Positions 48,548 through 56,452 of a DNA stretch of 64,000 nucleotides are shown piece by piece. The DNA is from Lentzea alba. GTDB taxonomy: Bacteria; Actinomycetota; Actinomycetes; Mycobacteriales; Pseudonocardiaceae. The stretch lies in assembly GCF_011067745.1 (NCBI RefSeq), contig NZ_JAAMPJ010000016.1, positions 124,001-188,000 on the forward strand, written 5' to 3'. The stretch's first letter is position 1, and each line of letters begins with the position of its first letter. Made by a program: the position numbers and the translations under genes. The notes under the pieces were generated by a model. The model saw nothing but the letters and a program-made list of their open reading frames with translations, was not told the origin of the DNA and made no database searches.

Positions 48548-49720
48548 GTGCCGGAGCCAGTGCAGGACCCGTTGCAGTTGCTGGACATCCCGTCGTTGCT
48601 GAGCGACGAGGAGCGCGACATCCAGGCCACCGTCGCGGCGTTCCTGTCCGATCACGTCCGGCCGCACATCGGCTCGTGGTTCGAGCAGGGCGTCCTGCCG
48701 CGCGAACTGGCACAGGAGCTCGGCAAGCTCGGCGTGCTGGGCATGCACCTCGAGGGCTACGGGTGCGCGGGCACGTCGGCGCTGGCGTACGGGCTCGCCT
48801 GCCTGGAGCTGGAGGCCGTGGACAGCGGGATCCGCAGCTTCGTGTCCGTGCAGGGTTCGCTGTCGATGTACTCGATCTGGAAGTACGGTTCGGAGGAGCA
48901 GAAGCAGGAGTGGCTGCCGCGCCTGGCCGCCGGTGAGGCGATCGGGTGTTTCGGGCTCACCGAACCGGACTTCGGTTCCAACCCGTCCGGCATGCGTACG
49001 CGCGCCGTGCGGGACGGCTCGGACTGGGTGCTCAACGGCACCAAGATGTGGATCACCAACGGCGGCCTGGCGGACGTCGCCACGGTGTGGGCGCAGACGG
49101 AGGAGGGAGTTCGAGGATTCCTCGTTCCCCGCGGCACACCGGGATTCTCGACGCAGGACATCAAGAACAAGCTGTCGATGCGAGCGTCCGTCACCTCCGA
49201 GTTGATCCTGGAGGACGTGCGGCTTCCGGAAAGCGCGCGGCTACCGCTTGCGACTTCCTTGCGCGCTCCGCTTTCGTGTCTCAACGAGGCCCGCTTCGGG
49301 ATCGTGTTCGGCACTGTCGGCGCCGCGCGGGATTCGTTGCAGGCCGCGCTGAACTACTCGGGCACGCGCATCCAGTTCGACAAGCCGATCGCCGCTTTCC
49401 AGCTGACGCAACGGAAGCTGGCGAGCATGTCGGTCCAGGTCAGCAACGCGATGCTGCTGGCGTTGCACCTGGCGAAGCTGAAGGAGGCCGGCACGTTGAA
49501 GCCCGAGCAGATCAGCGTCGGCAAGTACAACAACGTCGAGTCGGCCATCGCGATCGCCCGGGAGAGCCGGACGATCCTCGGCGCCAACGGCATCTCGTTG
49601 GAGTACTCGCCGTTGCGCCACGCGAACAACCTGGAGTCCGTGCTGACCTATGAAGGCACCTCCGACATCCACCTGCTATCCATCGGCCACGCGTTGACCG
49701 GAATCGCCTCATTCCGTTGA
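48548..49720 (+). CDS. gcdH: Glutaryl-CoA dehydrogenase
   Basis: The 390-residue flavoenzyme follows GCDH closely: SALAYGLACLELEAVDSGIRSFVSVQGSLSMYSIWKYGSEEQKQEWLPRLAAGEAIGCFGLTEPDFGSNPSGM, FSTQDIKNKLSMRASVTSELILEDV, and the catalytic-base region NNLESVLTYEGTSDIHLLSIGHALTG. It oxidises and decarboxylates glutaryl-CoA to crotonyl-CoA, passing electrons to ETF. It ends the catabolic operon. The GTG start has GGAG nine bases upstream. Confidence 0.92.
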   Translation: MPEPVQDPLQLLDIPSLLSDEERDIQATVAAFLSDHVRPHIGSWFEQGVLPRELAQELGKLGVLGMHLEGYGCAGTSALAYGLACLELEAVDSGIRSFVSVQGSLSMYSIWKYGSEEQKQEWLPRLAAGEAIGCFGLTEPDFGSNPSGMRTRAVRDGSDWVLNGTKMWITNGGLADVATVWAQTEEGVRGFLVPRGTPGFSTQDIKNKLSMRASVTSELILEDVRLPESARLPLATSLRAPLSCLNEARFGIVFGTVGAARDSLQAALNYSGTRIQFDKPIAAFQLTQRKLASMSVQVSNAMLLALHLAKLKEAGTLKPEQISVGKYNNVESAIAIARESRTILGANGISLEYSPLRHANNLESVLTYEGTSDIHLLSIGHALTGIASFR

Positions 49721-49772
49721 TCGTTCCCCCTATCCTGCAACTCGCAACGGGGTTCGCGGGTGGGAGGACGCT

Positions 49773-50366
49773 CTGCCGGAGGAGACGAGCAGCCGCAGCG
49801 ACGCGCGCCGCAACCGCAAACGATTGCTGGATGCCGCCACGCACGTCCTGCGGACTGAACCAGCAACGGCGACGATGCAGTCCATCGCGCGCAGGGCGGC
49901 GCTTTCGCAAGCAACGGCGTACCGCCACTTTCCTTCCGTGGAGGCACTTGTGGCGGCCTACCACGAGGACGTCATCGCGTCGTTGGTCGAGCACGGCGAT
50001 CGATCCCGCAAGACCGGTAAGGAGTTGTTCGAACACCAGGCAGCGCACTGGGTGAAGATGCAGAGCGTGCACGGTCCGGTGATAGTGCGGTTCTGGTCGC
50101 AACACGGGTTCTTGGAACGCCTGCATTCCGCCGACGTGCTGACGTCGCTGTCGTGCGACGCCTGGGACCGGGCGTTGCGCGGAGTGTTGATCGAACTGGC
50201 GCTGCCGGACACGTTGCTTCCCGTGGCGCGGTTCCTGCACAACGCGTTGTTCGACCCGCGGGAGATCATCGATCTGACGAAAACCGCCGGACTACCTGAG
50301 GAGCAGGTGGTCCGGCGGCTGTCGGATGCGTTCTACGGAGCGCTGCTGGGATGGGCTCAGCACTAG
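49773..50366 (+). CDS. TetR family regulator, probable CTG start
   Basis: The protein has a TetR helix-turn-helix (ATMQSIARRAALSQATAYRHFPSVEALVAAYHEDV) and helical C-terminus. The first standard start in this frame, TTG at 49824, would cut the conserved Arg-rich lead-in to helix 1 (RRNRKRLLDAATHVL). A CTG at 49773, with GGGAGG five bases ahead, gives 197 residues and a normal start. It follows the glutaryl-CoA dehydrogenase gene on the same strand and may regulate it or the convergent cyclophilin; this is not shown. Its stop overlaps the cyclophilin gene by 4 bases. Confidence 0.8.
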   Translation: MPEETSSRSDARRNRKRLLDAATHVLRTEPATATMQSIARRAALSQATAYRHFPSVEALVAAYHEDVIASLVEHGDRSRKTGKELFEHQAAHWVKMQSVHGPVIVRFWSQHGFLERLHSADVLTSLSCDAWDRALRGVLIELALPDTLLPVARFLHNALFDPREIIDLTKTAGLPEEQVVRRLSDAFYGALLGWAQH

Positions 50367-51067
50367 AGCCCGAGCGGGAACACCCACTTGAGCTCGGACT
50401 TGATGTTCGGACGGCCGTCCAGCGGGTTCTCCCCCGCGATGCCGCCCGCGGCGATCTTGTCGAGGGTCTTCAGGCCCTCGGGCAGGATCTGGCCGAACAC
50501 GGTGTAGTTCGGGCGCAGGATCGAGTCCGACTGCACGAGGAAGAACTGCGAGCCGTTCGTGTCCGGGCCGGCGTTGGCCATCGCGAGCGTGCCGCGCGGG
50601 TAGATGCGGCGCAGGCCCGTCGGGTCGTTCGGCGCGGGCTTCAGGTCCGTCGGCAGCTCGTCCTTGTACTTGTAGCCGGGGCCGCCCTCACCGGTGTTGG
50701 ACGGATCGCCGCACTGCAGCACCTTCAGCGTCGGGTACGCGGTGAGGCGGTGGCACTCGGTCTGGTTGTAGAAGCCGCGGTGTGCCAGGTGGATGAAGCT
50801 GTGCGCGGTGCACGGCGCCTTGGCGCGGTCGAGGACCAGCGGGATGTCGCCCTGGTTCGTCTTGACCTTGACCAGGACCTTGCCCTTGGTGAACCACGGG
50901 TCGTGGGGAACGGACACCGGGCGAGCGGGAGGTTCGTCCGGCGTCACGGTGTAACCGCAGTCAGGCCGTGCGTCAGGTTGCACAGATGGTTGTGCGGACG
51001 CCGTTCCGGTGGTGATGAGTCCAACGGCCAGTGCCGCCACTGCCAGGCCAGCTGCGAATCGCCTCAT
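50363..51067 (-). CDS. Secreted cyclophilin-type peptidyl-prolyl isomerase
   Basis: The 234-residue protein has a Sec signal peptide (MRRFAAGLAVAALAVGLITTGTASA) and a cyclophilin domain: QGDIPLVLDRAKAPCTAHSFIHLAHRGFYNQTECHRLTAYPTLKVLQCGDPSNTGEGGPGYKYKDE and GTLAMANAGPDTNGSQFFLVQSD. It should fold proteins outside the membrane. The domain has extra Cys (CGYTV, APCTA, TECHR, LQCGD) that may form disulfides. Confidence 0.93.
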   Translation of the reverse strand: MRRFAAGLAVAALAVGLITTGTASAQPSVQPDARPDCGYTVTPDEPPARPVSVPHDPWFTKGKVLVKVKTNQGDIPLVLDRAKAPCTAHSFIHLAHRGFYNQTECHRLTAYPTLKVLQCGDPSNTGEGGPGYKYKDELPTDLKPAPNDPTGLRRIYPRGTLAMANAGPDTNGSQFFLVQSDSILRPNYTVFGQILPEGLKTLDKIAAGGIAGENPLDGRPNIKSELKWVFPLGL

Positions 51068-51117
51068 GCGCGTTTCCTAGTGGAATCGACGGTGACCGGC
51101 AAGGTTTAACGGATCAC

Positions 51118-51390
51118 TCAATTGTCGGTGTCCTCGGTGATCTCGTAGGAGCACGTCGCGGGTCTGCCCGCGTTCGTGATCTCCTTTTCCTTCTCCACGC
51201 GCAACTTGCAGGTAGCTTGACCGTTCTGCGGCTTGACCGTCAGGGTGATCTTGCCGAGGGCGTTGGCGAGCATCGCGCGGTTCTTGAACGGCAGGTCGAC
51301 GGTCTCGTTCGGCGCGCTGATCACGCTCGGGCCCGCGTTGATCTCGCCGGTGTTGCGGATCATCAGCATTCCGTTGCGGCGCAGCACCAT
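51118..51390 (-). pseudogene. C-terminal fragment of an MmpS-like protein
   Basis: The 90-residue fragment has the end of an MmpS-type Ig-like domain: ETVDLPFKNRAMLANALGKITLTVKPQNGQATCKLRVEKEKEITNAGRPATCSYEI, with its Cys pair. The N-terminal membrane helix and first strands that such proteins need are missing. The best start, ATG at 51390, has no ribosome-binding site, and upstream in this frame is antisense to the permease fragment. It appears to be the surviving 3' half of a gene cut near 51.40 kb. Confidence 0.6.
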
Positions 51391-51402
51391 CGGGACGTTG
51401 GC

Positions 51403-52402
51403 GGTGAGCGGGGTCGGTGGTGCGCCTCGCCGAGCCGCTTCGGTCATGGCGGTGGTGGCGCTGGGCGTCAGCCTGATCATCGCGACGCTGACGGGCGCGA
51501 ACACGTTGCAGGGGCTCGGGAAGGCCGAGATGGCGAGCGCCTACCCGGCGGATCTGGAGATCACCGGACCGGTCGACGTCGCGGCGTTGCGAGCGGCCGG
51601 ACTCACCGGCTTGCTCCCGTACCGGCGCACCGAGATCACGGTGAACGGGCAGCTCACCATGCAGGCCACCGATCTCGACCTGACCAGCCTCCGCGACCTC
51701 TCGGACTTCCAGGTCGACACCGGCGCCCTCCGCGACATGGGGCCGCGCAGGATCGTCCTTTCCACCTACACCGCGAGCAGGCTGGGGCTGGCGGCCGGAT
51801 CGCAGGCCGACGTCAACGGCGTGCGGATGACGGTGGCGGCGACCGTGTTCGGCGGTGTTCCGCTCGGCACCGCGGTGCTGCACACGTCTGATGTGGACGG
51901 TGAACCGGCCGGGGTGCTCGCCAACGGTGCAGAGGAAAGCGTGCCGGCGGGGTTCGAGTTCGAGTCGCTCGCCGACCGCCGTCTCGCTCAGGAGAACTGG
52001 TTCACCACATTGGTGGTGATCGCGGTCGGACTGCTGTTCCTCACCATGTTGATCTCCGTGGTGGGAGTAGGCTCGACCACGGCGTCTTCGGTGCTCGAAC
52101 GGACTCGTGAGTCCGGGCTGTTGCGCGCGATCGGGTTGACCCGCGGCGAACTCGGTCGCCTGGTCACGACCGAGGCCGGCCTGTACGGAGTCGTCGGCGC
52201 GGTGGTCGGGCTCGTCATCGGGATTCCCTACGCGTGGCTCGCGATCATCTCGCTCGGCGTCGAGTGGCCGTTGCAGGTGCCCGTGGTCGCCGTCGCCGTG
52301 GTGGTGCTCGTCCTGGCCGCACTCACAGCAGGTGCGGGGCTGCTGCCTGCCCGCCGCGCGGCACGCGTGAGTCCAGTGGCCGCGCTTCACTCCATCCAGT
52401 GA
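51403..52402 (+). pseudogene. C-terminal half of a FtsX/MacB-like ABC permease
   Basis: From about 51420 the frame reads as the second half of a large ABC permease: a first helix (RRAASVMAVVALGVSLIIATLTGANTL), an outside domain, then three helices (WFTTLVVIAVGLLFLTMLISVVGVGSTTASSVLERTRESGLLRAIGLTRGEL...PARRAARVSPVAALHSIQ). Intact proteins of this type are about 800 residues; the first 450 or so are gone. The open frame upstream to 51233 is antisense to the MmpS fragment. An ATG at 51446 could still start a truncated product. No ATPase gene is adjacent. Confidence 0.7.
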
Positions 52403-52456
52403 CGTGTACCGGATCCGAGGCGGGGTACCCGAACTCCATAGGGAGGTGATGCAGTC

Positions 52457-52645
52457 ATGGGCTTCGATGACCTGAAGAACAAGGCCAAGGACCTGATCGG
52501 CCAGCACGGCGACAAGGTCGACGACGGCGTCGAGCGCGCCGGGCAGTTCGCCGACGAGAAGACCGGCGGCAAGCACAGCGAGCACATCGACAAGGGTGAG
52601 GACAAGCTCAAGGAAGGCCTCCGGAATTTCGGCGACCGGCAGTGA
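52457..52645 (+). CDS. Antitoxin-like protein (MT0933 family)
   Basis: The 62-residue protein has the MT0933/Rv0909 pattern: MGFDDLKNKAKDLIGQHGDKVDDGVERAGQFADEKTGGKHSEHIDKGEDKLKEGL, a small highly charged helical protein. The ribosome-binding site AGGGAGGTGAT (52440-52450) is almost perfect. The mycobacterial member is an antitoxin of an Rv0909-Rv0910 pair, but no SRPBCC toxin gene is beside it here, so a stress-protein role is equally open. Confidence 0.88.
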   Translation: MGFDDLKNKAKDLIGQHGDKVDDGVERAGQFADEKTGGKHSEHIDKGEDKLKEGLRNFGDRQ

Positions 52646-52687
52646 TCGCACGGAACCGGTACCGGCGAAGGTGATGTCCCCTCACCG

Positions 52688-52726
52688 TTGACAGGCCTGC
52701 CACCATCTTCCGTGGGAGCGCTCTCA
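52688..52726 (+). promoter_or_regulatory. CebR-like operator and -35 box before the GH16 gene
   Basis: TGGGAGCGCTCTCA (52713-52726) differs from the CebR palindrome TGGGAGCGCTCCCA at one position. A TTGACA -35 box lies at 52688-52693 and the operator falls where the -10 should be. A LacI-type repressor bound here would block the GH16 gene until cello- or laminari-oligosaccharide appears. Confidence 0.75.
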
Positions 52727-52749
52727 CGCGCTCGTTCGGAGGGTTGGCA

Positions 52750-54309
52750 ATGAGGCTCACTCGACAACGAACATCCATCGCCTTGGCAGCGGCCAGTGTG
52801 CTCTCGGTGAGCGCACTGGTCGCTGTCGCTCACGACACCAACGCCGCGCTTCCACCTCCCCCTGCCGGGTGGACGCAGGTGTTCGGCGACGACTTCACCG
52901 GACCAGCGAACTCGTTGCCCAACACCGGAAACTGGCGTTTCTCGCTCGGTCACGGCTATCCGGGCGGGCCGGCGAACTGGGGTACCGGCGAGATCGCCGC
53001 GCACACCGGCAATCCGGCGAACGTCTCGCTCGACGGAGGCGGGAACCTGCGCATCACGCCGCGCCGGGACGGCGCGGGCAACTGGACGTCCGCTCGCATC
53101 GAGACGAACGCGCAGAACTTCAAGGCGCCCTCCGGTGGCGTGCTGCGGATGGAGGCGCGGATCCAGATGCCGAACGTCTCCGGTGCCGCGGCTCTGGGGT
53201 ACTGGCCGGCGTTCTGGGCACTGGGCTCGCCGTATCGCGGGAACTGGTGGAACTGGCCCGGTGTCGGCGAGTTCGACATCATGGAGAACGTCAACGGCGT
53301 CAACCGCGTGTGGGGGGTGTTGCACTGCGGCGTCTCGCCCGGCGGGCCGTGCAACGAGAAGAACGGCATCGCGAACAGCCGTCCGTGCCCCGGTGCGTCG
53401 TGCCAGGGCGGCTTCCACGCCTACCGGTTCGAGTGGGACGCCTCGGTGTCGCCGCAGCAGCTGCGGTGGTACGTCGACGGCGAGTTGTTCCACCAGGTCA
53501 ACCAGAACCAGCTGCCCGCGGACACCTGGAACCAGATGACCGGGCACGCCGGGTACTTCATCATCCTGAACGTCGCGATCGGCGGCGAGTTCCCCGACAA
53601 CTACTCCGGCACGCGCACGCCGGGGCCGGGCATCGTGCCCGGTGTTCCGATGGTCGTGGACTACGTGGGCGTGTGGACACGCGGCTCCGGCGGCGGACCC
53701 ACGACCACCACCACTCCCCCGCCGACGTGCGGGCCGCTGCTGTCGCGGAACCGGCCGACGTCGGCGTCCAGCGTGGAGAGCGGGAACCAGGCAGCGGCGT
53801 TCGCGGTCGACGGTTCGACGTCGACGCGCTGGTCGTCAGCGCACAGCGAACCGCACTGGTGGCAGGTCGATCTCGGGTCCTCGCGCGCTCTCTCGCGGGT
53901 GCGCATCAACTGGGAGGCCGCGTACGGGCGTGCGTACTCGATTCAGCTGTCCGACAACGGAAGTTCGTGGCGGGACGCGCACACGACGTTCACCGGTGCA
54001 GGTGGCGTGGAGGACATCGGGATCTCCGGCAACGCGCGATATGTGAGGTTCAACGGCATGAACCGCGGAACGGTGTACGGATTCTCGTTCTGGGAGTTCG
54101 AAGTCTTCGGAGCGTGTGGATCACAACCAACCATCACATCGACGGAACCTCCCGGCGGTGGGACATACCCAGCGTGGGCGCCTGGGACTGCTTATGCGGC
54201 TGGTTCGCGTGTGAGTTACGCCGGATTGGACTATCAGTGCCTGCAGGCCCACACCTCGATCACGACTTGGGAACCACCGAACGCGGCATCGCTCTGGCAG
54301 CGCGTCTGA
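52750..54309 (+). CDS. Secreted GH16 beta-glucanase with F5/8-type and chitin/cellulose-binding domains
   Basis: The 519-residue protein has a signal peptide (MRLTRQRTSIALAAASVLSVSALVAVAHDTNA), a GH16 domain with the catalytic motif GVGEFDIMENV (ExDxxE), a TTTTTPPP linker, then a discoidin/CBM32-like domain (PTSASSVESGNQAAAFAVDGSTSTRWSSAHSEPHWWQVDLG) and a C-terminal CBM5/12-like domain (YPAWAPGTAYAAGSRVSYAGLDYQCLQAHTSITTWEPPNAASLWQ). It should cleave beta-1,3 or 1,3-1,4 glucans outside the cell. The ATG follows GGAGGG by 8 bases. Confidence 0.95.
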   Translation: MRLTRQRTSIALAAASVLSVSALVAVAHDTNAALPPPPAGWTQVFGDDFTGPANSLPNTGNWRFSLGHGYPGGPANWGTGEIAAHTGNPANVSLDGGGNLRITPRRDGAGNWTSARIETNAQNFKAPSGGVLRMEARIQMPNVSGAAALGYWPAFWALGSPYRGNWWNWPGVGEFDIMENVNGVNRVWGVLHCGVSPGGPCNEKNGIANSRPCPGASCQGGFHAYRFEWDASVSPQQLRWYVDGELFHQVNQNQLPADTWNQMTGHAGYFIILNVAIGGEFPDNYSGTRTPGPGIVPGVPMVVDYVGVWTRGSGGGPTTTTTPPPTCGPLLSRNRPTSASSVESGNQAAAFAVDGSTSTRWSSAHSEPHWWQVDLGSSRALSRVRINWEAAYGRAYSIQLSDNGSSWRDAHTTFTGAGGVEDIGISGNARYVRFNGMNRGTVYGFSFWEFEVFGACGSQPTITSTEPPGGGTYPAWAPGTAYAAGSRVSYAGLDYQCLQAHTSITTWEPPNAASLWQRV

Positions 54310-54315
54310 GTCACT

Positions 54316-54362
54316 TCCGCGATCCCGGCGGCACAGTTACCGTCGTTCGCCGGGATCGCGGA
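54316..54362. promoter_or_regulatory. Long stem-loop between GH16 and NACHT genes, covering the NACHT ribosome-binding site
   Basis: CCGCGATCCCGGCG (54317-54330) and CGCCGGGATCGCGG (54348-54361) form a perfect 14-pair stem with a 17-base loop; one more T-A pair is possible. No T-run follows on the plus strand, so it is a weak terminator at best. The 3' arm reaches into GGAGGTGA, the ribosome-binding site of the next gene. Confidence 0.65.
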
Positions 54363-54369
54363 GGTGAAG

Positions 54370-56400
54370 GTGGATCCGAGCGGGGTGACGAGAGCGGCAC
54401 GGCTGACCGCGTTGGCCGCGTTGTGCCTGGTCACCGTCGTTTTACTGCTCCCGGCGGCCATCAGCGTGAGCACCGGCGGGGCCACTCCGGAGTTCCTGGG
54501 CCGGTTTGGTCAGTGGCTGTGGCCGGCGGTCGGCGCGATGGTGCTGGTCGCGATCGGTCTTGCCATCTGGGAACGTGTGCGCGGTCACGAGACGAGCAGC
54601 CGCACCGCCGCCCTGGGACGGGTCGAGACGCGAGTGAGGGCCTTGCTCGCTTCCTCCCTGGCCGCACAGACCCAGATCAAACTCGGCGTGCTGCGGCAGC
54701 CGCAGCTCTCCGTTCGGGTCGAGGGCGAGGAAATCGCTTCTTCGGACCTGGAAGCCGTCTACGACCGGCTCGGCCACACCATGGTTCTGGTCGGACCGGT
54801 CGGCAGCGGGCGTTCGACTTTGCTGCGCGAGCTTTGCCTGGTGTTGGTCGAGCGCGCGCGAAACGACCCCGAGGCACCGATTCCTGTCGTCGTGGACTTG
54901 GCCACGTGGCGTGCGTACGGCACGCGCAAGCCAACCGAGTTCACCGCGTGGCTGCTGCGGGAGATGAACCGCCGTTACGGCATCAGCCGCTCGGCCGGCA
55001 CGATCTGGCTGCGCCGCGAGCGGGTTGCCGTGCTCATCGACGGCCTGGACGAGGTGCCGCTCGTCGACCGCGCGCACTGTGAGTCCGAGCTCGCGCCGTT
55101 CGCTTCGGTCGTGTGCTCGACGGCTCCGATCGAGAACCTGCCGTCGGTGTACGTCGAGCCGTTGTCACGCGGTCAGGTGCTCGCCTACATCGCTTCGGTC
55201 AGCCCTCGGCTCGACAGCCTGGAAGCGGCGCTGACGCCGGCGATCTGGGAACGGCTCGACTCCCCGCTCGCGCTGAACCTGGTGGCGCTCACGCACTTGG
55301 ACAAGCAGGTCGACACGATCGGCACCGACTTCGTGGGGTCGTTCGTGGTGGAGCGGCTTTCCAATCAACGTGCCGCGGGCCCGACCATTCGCGCGTTGAA
55401 GTTCCTCGCACGGTTGGGCCGGCCAGACCTCGGCGCGCCCGTGCACATGCCTCACCGCCGTGCGTGGATTCCACTGCTGCCAACGCGTCCATTGTGGTTG
55501 CTGTTCGTGCGCGCGGTGCCTGCCGCATATGCCGGTGGTGTGTGTGCCGTGGCGTTTTTGACGGGTGTGCAGCTCGGGTTGTTGCCTGCATTGGTCTTTG
55601 TTGTCGCAGCCTCTTCTCTGCTCGTGCTGGTGAACAAACTGCCGCACGTCTTCCATCCGCCTGGACGCGCGCACGGCGTTCTGACCGCCGCACTCGGTTT
55701 TATCGCCGGTGTGTTCGCCGGCTTGTTGGTCGGACTCGCCGGTTTGTGGCTCGGTGGCATTGGCACGCCGTGGCCGTACTTCGTGGCGTATGTGTTCGTG
55801 GTGGTGACGTCATTCTTCTTGGCGTTGGGCTTCGTGCCAGGCAAAGCGCCCGTGCCGTGGTCCGTGCTGATCGCCGCCGCGCCCGGAGTCTTGATGATCT
55901 GGACCGGGCCCTACCCGGTGCTGGCGGGCATGGGGATCGGCTTTTCCGCAGGTGTGGCAGGCGGTGTGTACGCGGCGGCCGTGGGACGCGTGTGGCGCAC
56001 GGTGCGTCCGGTGCAACAGGAACGCATGAGGATCGGACGGCCGTGGTGGGTTCAGCCGGCCGTACCGGTGCTCGGACTGATCGGTGCGCTGGGCGGGCTC
56101 GGAGCGATGGGATCATGGGGACCCGCGCTGGGCATCGCACTGGGCTTGCTGGTGACGCCGACCGCAGCCCGCGACTACGTCTGGCCGTTCGACGCGCTCG
56201 CCGAACTCGCCGCGGAGGGCGTCACGCGCCCGTTGTCGCTCGGCGAGTTGTCGTTCCGCCGCAAGGCTTTGCTGCACGTCGCGCAGGACCGGTTGCTGCT
56301 CACCCGCGTCGACGGCGAGTACCGGTTCGTGCACGTCGCCCTGCGCGATCACTTGGCGTCATGTGACCCAACAGCGCTGGTTCGAGCCACGCGCCGTTGA
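54370..56400 (+). CDS. Membrane-embedded NACHT-type STAND ATPase
   Basis: The 676-residue protein has two N-terminal helices (about 14-34 and 52-68), a NACHT-like ATPase domain (P-loop VLVGPVGSGRSTLL, with Arg in place of Lys; Walker B VAVLIDGLDEVPLVDR; later LSRGQVLAYIASV), then about eight membrane helices (residues 375-590) and a cytosolic end (FDALAELAAEGVTRPLSLGELSFRRKALLHVAQDRLLLTRVDGEYRFVHVALRDHLA), which resembles the C-terminal winged-helix part of NACHT proteins. GTG at 54370 is chosen for its GAGGTGA site; GTG at 54364 is the alternative. Bacterial NACHT proteins are often anti-phage or signalling ATPases; the role here is unknown. Confidence 0.85.
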   Translation: MDPSGVTRAARLTALAALCLVTVVLLLPAAISVSTGGATPEFLGRFGQWLWPAVGAMVLVAIGLAIWERVRGHETSSRTAALGRVETRVRALLASSLAAQTQIKLGVLRQPQLSVRVEGEEIASSDLEAVYDRLGHTMVLVGPVGSGRSTLLRELCLVLVERARNDPEAPIPVVVDLATWRAYGTRKPTEFTAWLLREMNRRYGISRSAGTIWLRRERVAVLIDGLDEVPLVDRAHCESELAPFASVVCSTAPIENLPSVYVEPLSRGQVLAYIASVSPRLDSLEAALTPAIWERLDSPLALNLVALTHLDKQVDTIGTDFVGSFVVERLSNQRAAGPTIRALKFLARLGRPDLGAPVHMPHRRAWIPLLPTRPLWLLFVRAVPAAYAGGVCAVAFLTGVQLGLLPALVFVVAASSLLVLVNKLPHVFHPPGRAHGVLTAALGFIAGVFAGLLVGLAGLWLGGIGTPWPYFVAYVFVVVTSFFLALGFVPGKAPVPWSVLIAAAPGVLMIWTGPYPVLAGMGIGFSAGVAGGVYAAAVGRVWRTVRPVQQERMRIGRPWWVQPAVPVLGLIGALGGLGAMGSWGPALGIALGLLVTPTAARDYVWPFDALAELAAEGVTRPLSLGELSFRRKALLHVAQDRLLLTRVDGEYRFVHVALRDHLASCDPTALVRATRR

Positions 56401-56452
56401 ACCTTCCCGATCTGCGGGCCGTACGGCCTGGAAGAAGGGTCGGGTGTTGCAC

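Noticed and set aside
51233..51402. The upstream part of the permease open frame
   Set aside because: It is antisense to the MmpS-like Ig fragment, whose Cys pair and strand pattern fit its family better; the helix-like look is a by-product of that sequence.
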